Positions 57,164 through 64,000 of a stretch of 64,000 nucleotides of DNA are shown piece after piece. The notes beneath the pieces are model-generated. The model saw only the letters and a program-made list of their open reading frames with translations. It did no database searches and was not told where the DNA came from. The stretch lies in NCBI GenBank assembly GCA_020638795.1, contig JACKHW010000005.1:186001-250000 (forward strand), written 5' to 3'. The stretch comes from Planctomycetota bacterium (GTDB taxonomy: Bacteria; Planctomycetota; UBA1135; GCA-002748355). A program made the position numbers and the translations under genes. Within the stretch, counting starts at the first letter, position 1; each line of letters opens with the position of its first letter.

Positions 57164-57970
57164 TCAGGTCGCGAACTGGATCAACCGCAGTACTTCGTAG
57201 ATCGCGTCCGTCTCGAAACCGACGACCTTTGGCGACACGAGGTGCGCACCGGGATAGAACGACTTGCGGTACGCGCTGCGGTGGTCCTTGTATTCGAGAG
57301 CCACTTCGAAGAGTCGCGGAACCTCGAGCCGATAGCGCGTCGTTTCGATGCGACGTAGCGCTTCGCGCACACCCGAGTCGAGACGCGCGCGGGCTTCGTC
57401 GGGATGCAGGCTGCGCGTCGACGCGCCGTACCCTTCGATCACGGGAACAGTGACGATCGCATCGTCATATCCCGAGACTTCAGCACACAACTCGGCATCC
57501 CCGGATACCAACACGACGGGCACCGATATCGACGCCGCCGCCCACGCGTTGAGACGATATTCAGAAACCGGTTCGCCATTGACGACCACCTTTTGGAGCG
57601 TCGAGGACGACCATGTGTGCGCGAGCGGATTGCCGCACCCCCCGGCGCGTGCGTGATAACCCACGAAGCACGCGGCTCCGAAGGCCCGATCGAGCCCTTC
57701 GACCATTCCCATCGGGTCACCGCTCCACCCACGAATCAATCGTGTCGGGCGCGGCAGCAGCGTCGCATCGATGTTCCGTCCGCTGCCATGGGCATCTCGG
57801 ACCAGCACATCCTCGACCCGCGCGTCGCTCCAGAGCGCCGCGCATACCGCACCGACGTGGTCGCTCATCCGTTCGGCAAACGGCAGGTAATCGCGATGCG
57901 TCTTGTCGGCCTCGGCCCAGTCGGTGATGCCACATATTCCCTCGATATCCGCGCTGACGAAGACCTTCAT
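57164..57970 (-). CDS. D-aminopeptidase DppA-like (M55)
   Basis: 268 residues. M55 motifs are visible: MKVFVSADIEGICGITDW (D8, E10 zinc ligands), SDHVGAVCAALWSDARVEDV, LVRDAHGSGRNID and FVGYHARAG. The characterised DppA is a decameric zinc D-aminopeptidase releasing N-terminal D-amino acids, consistent with cell-wall peptide recycling. The ATG at 57970 matches the family start exactly; an upstream GTG at 58022-58024 would add 18 unrelated residues. It lies about 50 bp upstream of paralogue C on the same strand. Confidence 0.9.
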   Translation of the reverse strand: MKVFVSADIEGICGITDWAEADKTHRDYLPFAERMSDHVGAVCAALWSDARVEDVLVRDAHGSGRNIDATLLPRPTRLIRGWSGDPMGMVEGLDRAFGAACFVGYHARAGGCGNPLAHTWSSSTLQKVVVNGEPVSEYRLNAWAAASISVPVVLVSGDAELCAEVSGYDDAIVTVPVIEGYGASTRSLHPDEARARLDSGVREALRRIETTRYRLEVPRLFEVALEYKDHRSAYRKSFYPGAHLVSPKVVGFETDAIYEVLRLIQFAT

Positions 57971-58067
57971 GGCGCCATCATAGGTGGCGTCGGCGGAAGT
58001 CTCGCAACCTGCTCCCTTCCGCACGTGTCACTCCTCGCCCCTGTCCGATTCTTTGGTATCCCATACT

Positions 58068-59591
58068 GTGAAACACACTGCTTCTCTCACAGCGGCATCC
58101 GCATTGCTGCTCACCTTGCCCGCAACCGCACAACTCAATCCCCCGAACCCGACACCCGCGGTATCGCCGCGCGCCAACTGGGTGCGGTTGACCAACATCC
58201 CCGGCGAGCCCACGCAGCGCCGTGACAACCCCGGTGCAGCGAGCCAAGACAAGCTCTACGTCTTCGGCGGTCGCGACGGGAACGCCAACAGCAACACGCT
58301 CAACGCGCTCTACGAGTTCGACGGCAAGACTTGGGTGATCAAGACTTCCGAAGGTGCAACGGGTTCGCCCCCGACCCGCGGTGGCGCATGCATCTGTTGG
58401 GATTTCTCGCGCAACAAGCTCGTCGTCTTCGGCGGCGACACCGGCGGCACCACGCCGACGTTGCTCGGCGACACCTGGGAATGGGATCCGACGACCAACG
58501 CGTGGACACAGATCACCGGTGCGGGACCTGCCGCACGCCGCTGGGCTGCGATGGCGTACGACCCGTTGCGTCGTGGCATCGTCCTGTTCGGTGGCGAAAC
58601 CGTCCTCAACGGCGCGCCGGTCAACGACACGTGGTTCTATTCGAACGGTGTTTGGGCTCTGCAGTCGACGGCGACGTCGCCGCCTGCACGCCGACAACAT
58701 AGCATGATGACCCGGCAGAGCTACCGCGACGTACTCCTCGTCGCGGGCCAGGATTCGACCGCGACGCCGCAAGTGCGCTTCCTCGACGTCTGGCGTTGGA
58801 GCGGTGTGTCGTGGACCCAGATCAACACCAACGGCACGCACCCGCACGGCACGACGGCCAACCAAGCGGTCTATGACGAAGCGCGTCAGCGCGTCGTCAT
58901 GCAAGGCGGCCAGGGGATCTCCGTTCCGAACAGCGCAGGCGGAGGCCAGTACGGCGACCTCTACGGTGGTTCGCCATCGACGTGGTGCAGCGAGTTCGAC
59001 AGCTTGACCAACAAGTGGATCCTCTACGGGCAATCCGGTTTCAATACCGCCGACCCGGCAATCGGTCGCGTCAGCCGTTACTTCGGAGGCTACGTCGCGT
59101 CGCTCGAAAAGGTCTACAAGGTCAGCGGGCAAGACCCGTCCGGCCTTGCGGGCTACCGCTTCACGGCCGAGTATCAGGCCACGCCGATCGCGTCGACCAC
59201 AACTCTGGGTTCGGGCTGCCAGAGCATCTCGCTCGATGCCACGTCCCCCGAAGATCGCCCGTGGCTCGGCCGCACACTGACGACGACCGCAACCGGCCTC
59301 AAGACCGGCTCGATCTCGCTCGGCCTGCTCGGCTTCCAGTCGTACAACATTCCGCTCAGCTCGATCTTCAGCTTCGGCGGCACGGGCTGCACGCTCTACA
59401 GCGGCTTCGACCTCCTCGTCGTGTTGCCTAACGTCCAAGGAAAGGCGACGTTCGCTCTGCCACTCCCGGCAGACTCGCAACTCGCTGGCGCGAACTTCTA
59501 CGAACAAGTGCTCGAGTTCACGCTCTCCGGCTCGTCGTTCACGGGCGCAGCCTCGTCGAACGCGCTGACGCTGAACGCCGGCGCTCTCTGA
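58068..59591 (+). CDS. Secreted kelch-repeat protein with shared beta module
   Basis: A 507-residue exported protein starting at a GTG, with signal HTASLTAASALLLTLPATAQ. Kelch repeats follow: DKLYVFGGRDGNANSNTLNA, NKLVVFGGDTGGTTPTLLGD, GIVLFGGETVLNGAPVNDTW and DVLLVAGQDSTATPQVRFLD. The C-terminal 125 residues hold the repeated module in its clearest form (VVLPNVQGKATFALPLPADS, QVLEFTLSGSSFTGAASSNA). A binding role outside the cell is probable. The frame extends upstream to 57984, but that part is not signal-like. Confidence 0.82.
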   Translation: MKHTASLTAASALLLTLPATAQLNPPNPTPAVSPRANWVRLTNIPGEPTQRRDNPGAASQDKLYVFGGRDGNANSNTLNALYEFDGKTWVIKTSEGATGSPPTRGGACICWDFSRNKLVVFGGDTGGTTPTLLGDTWEWDPTTNAWTQITGAGPAARRWAAMAYDPLRRGIVLFGGETVLNGAPVNDTWFYSNGVWALQSTATSPPARRQHSMMTRQSYRDVLLVAGQDSTATPQVRFLDVWRWSGVSWTQINTNGTHPHGTTANQAVYDEARQRVVMQGGQGISVPNSAGGGQYGDLYGGSPSTWCSEFDSLTNKWILYGQSGFNTADPAIGRVSRYFGGYVASLEKVYKVSGQDPSGLAGYRFTAEYQATPIASTTTLGSGCQSISLDATSPEDRPWLGRTLTTTATGLKTGSISLGLLGFQSYNIPLSSIFSFGGTGCTLYSGFDLLVVLPNVQGKATFALPLPADSQLAGANFYEQVLEFTLSGSSFTGAASSNALTLNAGAL

Positions 59592-59667
59592 TCGGGTCTT
59601 CTCGGGCGCGACGTCGAACCGACCTCGACGCACGCGCTTGCCCCGGCTACCGTCGGGAGCAGCGCGC

Positions 59668-59754
59668 GCGAGAGTGGCGGAATCGGCAGACGCGGCGGAC
59701 TTAAAATCCGCTCCCGCTATCGGGGTCCGGGTTCGAGTCCCGGCTCTCGCACCA
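59668..59754 (+). tRNA. tRNA-Leu (anticodon UAA)
   Basis: An 87-base type II tRNA. The acceptor GCGAGAG (59668-59674) pairs with CTCTCGC before ACCA. The anticodon stem GCGGA/TCCGC encloses the loop CTTAAAA with anticodon TAA. A long variable arm (TCCCGCTATCGGGG region) and the T-arm GGTTCGAGTCC are present, and CCA is encoded. Confidence 0.97.
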
Positions 59755-59794
59755 GTCGCGCGACACGTGCAGGCGGTTTGGGTACTCTGGAGAG

Positions 59795-60802
59795 ATGCAA
59801 CTCTCACTCTCTCCATATTCTCTCTGCGCTTTCGCACTGGGTTCCCTCGTCGTTCTCGCAGCCGATGTCGGTGCGCAGCAGTCGATCCCCACTGGCTTCC
59901 TGACGGACGCCGGAGCCTCGTACACCAACTACCCGTTCGGTCTCGCGAACTCGCGGGTGCAGTATCTCTACGACGCGTCGTTGATCGTTCCGCCTGCGCT
60001 ACCGATCAATCAACTCGAAGTCCGCGCACACCCGAGCCTCACAGCGACGGCACACACAGCGACGTTCGAGATTCGTATCTCGACTTCGCAGTCCGCTTGG
60101 GACTCGGCATCGACGACGTTCGCAACCAATAGCGGGAACGACGAAGTCGTCACGTTCACGCCGAAGAGCGTCAACCTTCCCGGTTATGCATCCTCGACGA
60201 CGCCCAACTGGCCGACCGTGTTCAAGCTCGACAAGCCATTCGTCTACATCAAGGCGAAGGGGAATCTCTTGATCGACTACCTGAAGTCGAATGGGCAATC
60301 GACCACGTATCCGTCGAACGTGGTCTGGAACAAGACAGTTGCATCCAACACGATCGGCACGCCGTGCAAGACGGCCAACCAGTCGTTCACCGGCGGCGCT
60401 GCGATTTCGACGACGTCGACCCTCATGTTCTCGCTGACGGGAGGTCCGGCGAACGGAGCCGCTGCGCAGATCCTCTCGTTCCAGAAGCTCCCGCAGTCGG
60501 TCCCTCTGCCCAATGGCGGCTGCCCGCTGCACGTCGTCCCGTTCCTCGTCTTCGGCGTGGCAACCAGTGCGACGGGGACAGCGAGCGTGACGTATCCAAC
60601 CCCGGTCGGCACGCGCAGCCTGACGGGTCCGGTCGTCTTCAGCCAGTGGGTCGGCCTCGGCGCAACTTGGGACTCGAGCCCCGCGATCGAAGTGACGATC
60701 GGCGGCTACTTGCCCTGCTGCCGTATCTACAACACGTCGAGTGCGACCGCGACGACCGGCAGCGTGCAGATCGGTGCAGGCATCGTGCACAAGGTTCTTT
60801 GA
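59795..60802 (+). CDS. Secreted planctomycete-type protein, paralogue B
   Basis: A 335-residue exported protein with signal CAFALGSLVVLAADVGAQ. The body plan matches the genes at 9779 and 56055: PFGLANSRVQYLYDASLI, PINQLEVRAH, TFATNSGNDEVVTF, VNLPGYASSTTPNWPTVFKL, DKPFVYIKAKGNLLIDYL and PCKTANQS. The C-terminal module contains TGTASVTYPTPVGTRSL and FSQWVGLG. GGAG precedes the ATG closely. It starts 40 bp after the tRNA and is convergent with the CorA-type gene. The function is unknown. Confidence 0.8.
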   Translation: MQLSLSPYSLCAFALGSLVVLAADVGAQQSIPTGFLTDAGASYTNYPFGLANSRVQYLYDASLIVPPALPINQLEVRAHPSLTATAHTATFEIRISTSQSAWDSASTTFATNSGNDEVVTFTPKSVNLPGYASSTTPNWPTVFKLDKPFVYIKAKGNLLIDYLKSNGQSTTYPSNVVWNKTVASNTIGTPCKTANQSFTGGAAISTTSTLMFSLTGGPANGAAAQILSFQKLPQSVPLPNGGCPLHVVPFLVFGVATSATGTASVTYPTPVGTRSLTGPVVFSQWVGLGATWDSSPAIEVTIGGYLPCCRIYNTSSATATTGSVQIGAGIVHKVL

Positions 60803-60806
60803 GCTG

Positions 60807-61937
60807 TCAGGGCAGGTCGCGCTTCCCGCCGAGCCATCCGAGACGGCGGAACCAAAGAAGCATCAAGAGCGCGATGATGCCGAGCACGACGAGAAAGCCG
60901 ACGTAGGCATACGGCGTCTCGAGTTCGGGCATGTTGCCGGGCAGCTTCGTGTCGAAGTTCATTCCGTACAGCCCGGTCAGGAACATCATCGGAATAAAGA
61001 TCGTCGAGATGACGGTCAGGACGCGCATCGTCTCGTTCATCCCGTGACTCAGCGTCGAGAGGTAGAGGTCGAGTAGCGACGCGACGATTTCTCGGTAGCC
61101 CTCGATCATGTCGAGCACTTGGACGACGTGGTCGTGGACGTCGCGCAGGTAGACCTTCGTCATCTCTTCGAAGCTGCCGTCATCACTGCGGATCAGGCTC
61201 TGCACCATCTCGCGCATCGGCCAGCACGAACGCCGCAACTGCGTGAGTTCGCGCTTCATCCTGAGGATCTCGACGACCTGGCTCTGATGCACGCGCTCGA
61301 GGACTTGCTCTTCGAGTTCTTCCAGTGCTTCGCCGTATGTTTCGAGCACGGGGAAATACGCATCGACACACGCGTCGAGCAACGCATAGACGAGATAATC
61401 GGGGCCATAGCGTCGAATCCGTCCACGTCCCGTTCGAATCCGGGCGCGCACGGGCTCGAACACATCGCCGACGCGCTCCTGGAACGTGATCACCGATTGG
61501 CCACCGAGCCAGATGCCGAGCTGTTCGGTCTCGATCCCTTCCGAGTCCGGACGGAGCATGCGGCAGACGAGGAAGCGACCTTCGTCGTACTCGTCGGTCT
61601 TGGCGCGCTGGCCCGTGTGCACGATGTCCTCGAGCACGAGCGGGTGGATCCCCGCTCGCGACGCGAGCTCTTCGAGCAGCCGGGTGTTGGCGAGGCCCGA
61701 CGCATCGATCCACACGACTCCCCCACCATCGTTCAGCGGCAACTCGTCAACGGAATGAGACTCGTCTTGGTGCTCGACGAAGGCATGGGCGTCGTAGCGA
61801 ACCCATCGCAGCGCCGTCGGCTCCGCGGACTCGTCCACGACGACGGTCCCGGGCATGCTGCCCGGCGCCGGACGACGTCCGCGCCCGAAGAGTCGCGCGA
61901 GCGAAGTCTGCCGCAGCCTGCGCGCGCTGAACGCCAT
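60807..61937 (-). CDS. CorA-family magnesium/divalent cation transporter
   Basis: 376 residues. The N-terminal cytoplasmic domain includes NTRLLEELASRAGIHPLVLE, LVCRMLRPDSEG and a long coiled helix region. Two C-terminal helices follow, with the channel signature YGMNF after VISTIFIPMMFLTGL. All family features are present. The start at 61937 is used because the fructose-1,6-bisphosphatase stop is at 61945; an in-frame codon at 62069 would overlap that gene. Confidence 0.92.
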   Translation of the reverse strand: MAFSARRLRQTSLARLFGRGRRPAPGSMPGTVVVDESAEPTALRWVRYDAHAFVEHQDESHSVDELPLNDGGGVVWIDASGLANTRLLEELASRAGIHPLVLEDIVHTGQRAKTDEYDEGRFLVCRMLRPDSEGIETEQLGIWLGGQSVITFQERVGDVFEPVRARIRTGRGRIRRYGPDYLVYALLDACVDAYFPVLETYGEALEELEEQVLERVHQSQVVEILRMKRELTQLRRSCWPMREMVQSLIRSDDGSFEEMTKVYLRDVHDHVVQVLDMIEGYREIVASLLDLYLSTLSHGMNETMRVLTVISTIFIPMMFLTGLYGMNFDTKLPGNMPELETPYAYVGFLVVLGIIALLMLLWFRRLGWLGGKRDLP

Positions 61938-61944
61938 CGACGCG

Positions 61945-62940
61945 TCAGCGCAGCGACTCGACGGCGTACTCGACGTCGGCACGCGACCCGACGAAGAGCG
62001 GGCAGCGTTCATGGAGTTCCTTGGGATCCAACTCGAGCGAGCGGACAAGTCCATCGCTTGCCGCACCACCGGCGCGCTCCGCGATCTTCGCGAGCGGGGC
62101 CGCCTCGTAGAGGTAGCGCAGCTTTCCTCGCGGTCGGTCCGTCAGGCCCGGGTAGAGGAAGATTCCACCCTGCAAGAGCGTGCGATGGAAGTCGGCAACG
62201 AGCGCACCTGTGTAGCGCGCAGCTCGCTTGCCGACCGGCGCGCGCCCTTGACGGAACGACGCGACGAGTTCCTTGGTCTTGTCGTCCCACTTCGACTCGT
62301 TGGATTCGTTGACGCTGTACGAGCCACCACCCTCGGGCATGCGAATGTCGGAATGCGTGAGGAAGAACTCGCCGATCGACCGGTCGAGCGTGAATCCGTT
62401 CACCGGACCGTCTTCTCCTGCGGTGTAGACGAAGACCGTCGCGGGGCCGTAGAGGATGTAGCCGGCGGCAACTTGCGCATCGCCGCGCTTGAGGAAGTCA
62501 CGCTCGTGCACCGGTACATCGATGCTCTCGCGCTGATGCACCGAGAAGATCGAACCGAGCGATCCGTTGATGTCGATGTTGCCGGACCCATCGAGGGGAT
62601 CGAACAAGACCATGTATTTCCCACTCTGCGATTCCTCATCGTCGAATGCGTGGATCTTCGCGCGCTCCTCGGATGCGACCGCACAGACGGAACCGAGCGA
62701 CTCGAACACGCGAACGAACGTGTGATCAGCCAGCTCATCGAGCTTCTGCACGCGCTCGCCCTGCACGTTGACGATGCCGGTCTCGCCATGCTCTCCGAGG
62801 AAGCCCGCATTGAGCAGGCGCTGCGCGACCATACGCCCCGCGAGACTGAGGCGTGCGAGGATGCGCGATAGTTCACCGGTGGCTCCCGGATGGAGACGCT
62901 CGGTCGTTCGAATGTGCTCGATGAGTGTGGGGCGTGTCAT
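61945..62940 (-). CDS. fbp: Fructose-1,6-bisphosphatase class 1
   Basis: 331 residues, the usual length. Metal-binding motifs are VASEERAK and FDPLDGSGNIDINGSLGSIF; substrate-site regions are IRMPEGGGSYSVNESNESKW and GKLRYLYEAAPLAKIAERAG. It hydrolyses fructose-1,6-bisphosphate in gluconeogenesis, in the cytosol. The CorA-type gene starts 8 bp after its stop. Confidence 0.96.
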   Translation of the reverse strand: MTRPTLIEHIRTTERLHPGATGELSRILARLSLAGRMVAQRLLNAGFLGEHGETGIVNVQGERVQKLDELADHTFVRVFESLGSVCAVASEERAKIHAFDDEESQSGKYMVLFDPLDGSGNIDINGSLGSIFSVHQRESIDVPVHERDFLKRGDAQVAAGYILYGPATVFVYTAGEDGPVNGFTLDRSIGEFFLTHSDIRMPEGGGSYSVNESNESKWDDKTKELVASFRQGRAPVGKRAARYTGALVADFHRTLLQGGIFLYPGLTDRPRGKLRYLYEAAPLAKIAERAGGAASDGLVRSLELDPKELHERCPLFVGSRADVEYAVESLR

Positions 62941-62951
62941 TGCGGTGCGGA

Positions 62952-64000
62952 TCAGTGGCCTTCGGAGAACCAGTCTTCCTGCTTGCCGATCTGCTTGGGA
63001 CGCGCGTCATCGTTCGCGACCTCGTAGCCGATCGTGAACGCGAGTCGCGCGATCCGCTCGATCTTGTCGTACTCGAGCTTCTCGGGCGTGTCGCTCGGCA
63101 TGTGGTAGTCCGCGTGCTCGTCGTCGCAGAAGAACACGACCGGAATACCCTCCTTGGCGAAGTTCCAGTGATCGCTGCGCTGATAGAACTTGTCGCCGTT
63201 CGTCATTTTCAGATCGAACGACGCGCCGAGCTCTGCCGCACGACGCGCGAGCGTCGAGTAGTCCTTGTTGCGGAACGTCGGCGTGAGTGCGACCGAATCG
63301 GACGGCACCTTGTCCGTGCTCCTGCCGAGCATGTCCATGTTGATGTCGGCGACGATCTTGTCGATCGGCCACGTCGGATGACTCGCGAAGTGCTCCGAGC
63401 CCCACAGGCCGAGCTCTTCTCCCGACACCGCGAGGAACATGATGCTGCGGCGCGGGCGCGCGTCGCCCTCGAGTTTGGAGAACGCCTCGGCGATCTCGAG
63501 CACGGTGGACGAACCACTTGCATTGTCATCGGCGCCGTTGAACACACCACCGTTGGCCGTCAGGCCGAGGTGGTCCATGTGGCACGAGAAGACGACCAGC
63601 TCGTTCTTGAGCTTCGGATCGCGGCCTTCGAGGACGGCGACGATGTTCTTCGCGTCGAGGTCCTCGGAATAAGGCTTGGCTTTGATACGGACTTGGGCCT
63701 TGGACTTCTTGCCGACGAGCTGCTCGTCACTCCAATCCGACAAACCGTCGATTCCGAGCACTTTGAGAAGCGCTGCCGCATCCTTGCCATCGACGGCGAC
63801 CGTCGGGACTTTCGGAACCTGATCGCCGAACATCGGGCGTCCCCGTCCGCGCGCGATCTGCGGCTTGCCGGGATACGACGTCGACATGTTGGCTGCCGAC
63901 AGGAAGCTCACACTGAGTTCCTTCGAAACGAGAATGCAGCCACGGGCGCCTCCGGCGTCCGCGTTCTTCGCGATCGCGCGGACCTCGGCCATCAAGCGGA
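62952..64000 (-). CDS. M28-family zinc peptidase, 5' end beyond window
   Basis: At least 347 residues, open to the right edge. Zinc-peptidase motifs are present in order: VVFSCHMDHLGL, GADDNASGSSTVLEIA, VSGEELGLWGSEHFA, DINMDMLGR and SDHWNFAKEGIPVVFF. The first 40-50 visible residues look like the end of a PA-type insert (GARGCILVSKELSVSF), so the signal peptide and first part of the gene should lie outside the window. M28 enzymes are aminopeptidases, usually exported. The ATG at 63995 is probably internal. Confidence 0.88.
   Translation of the reverse strand, partial: RLMAEVRAIAKNADAGGARGCILVSKELSVSFLSAANMSTSYPGKPQIARGRGRPMFGDQVPKVPTVAVDGKDAAALLKVLGIDGLSDWSDEQLVGKKSKAQVRIKAKPYSEDLDAKNIVAVLEGRDPKLKNELVVFSCHMDHLGLTANGGVFNGADDNASGSSTVLEIAEAFSKLEGDARPRRSIMFLAVSGEELGLWGSEHFASHPTWPIDKIVADINMDMLGRSTDKVPSDSVALTPTFRNKDYSTLARRAAELGASFDLKMTNGDKFYQRSDHWNFAKEGIPVVFFCDDEHADYHMPSDTPEKLEYDKIERIARLAFTIGYEVANDDARPKQIGKQEDWFSEGH

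Noticed and set aside
61937..62069. Longer CorA N terminus
   Set aside because: It would overlap fbp by over 120 bp and adds a Ser/Arg-rich stretch without family similarity.

Overview
The window is about 64 kb of GC-rich bacterial chromosome. I read it as a deep-branching Planctomycetota-like organism. The basis is gene content: nine predicted secreted or surface proteins share one module of roughly 100 residues, there are very large extracellular proteins (S8 peptidase, BNR/sortilin-like, kelch, FG-GAP), a TolQR/ExbBD-type operon, DUF1570-like and DUF1446 genes, and few clear Shine-Dalgarno sequences. I could not search a database, so this placement is an inference. Almost every real gene has a long, Arg/Ala-rich open frame opposite it; I treated these as shadows.

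Layout. 1-9.6 kb: a minus-strand carbohydrate cluster (glycosidase cut by the left edge, degenerate PfkB-like kinase, small lipoprotein), a plus-strand metallopeptidase/SDR pair, a minus-strand DUF1446 (AtuA-like) protein and a membrane protein. 9.8-15.9 kb: plus-strand secreted proteins, with an RsbW-like anti-sigma kinase overlapping a membrane-anchored propeller protein. 15.9-26.5 kb: a DUF2752 protein, leuS, a LigD whose ligase domain has lost its catalytic residues, an ABC exporter and a 1078-residue BNR-repeat protein. 26.8-34.1 kb: a giant S8 peptidase, then three copies of a 124-125 bp palindromic element around a stand-alone archaeal-type ThrRS editing-domain gene, then an extracellular metallo-beta-lactamase-fold protein. 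34.4-38.6 kb: NamZ muramidase, a decayed glutamate-synthase-like pseudogene, a Cys-rich secreted protein, and a GT2 glycosyltransferase coupled to a small membrane protein.

38.6-47.1 kb holds the most unusual operon: TPR protein, ExbB/TolQ, ExbD/TolR, and a 1357-residue protein. That protein joins a TolB-like propeller, a TonB-like transmembrane helix with an S-x3-H motif, a linker of about 600 residues and a terpene-cyclase-fold toroid. 47.3-51.4 kb: DegP-like protease, a convergent overlapping secreted protein, DJ-1/PfpI. 51.6-64 kb: a secreted LTD-like protein; an operon of ATP-grasp ligase (possibly circularly permuted), aspartoacylase-type M14 enzyme and phosphopantetheinyl transferase; two paralogous secreted proteins, DppA-like aminopeptidase, kelch protein, tRNA-Leu(UAA), CorA-type transporter, fructose-1,6-bisphosphatase and an M28 peptidase cut by the right edge.

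I see no prophage, insertion sequence, CRISPR array or rRNA.
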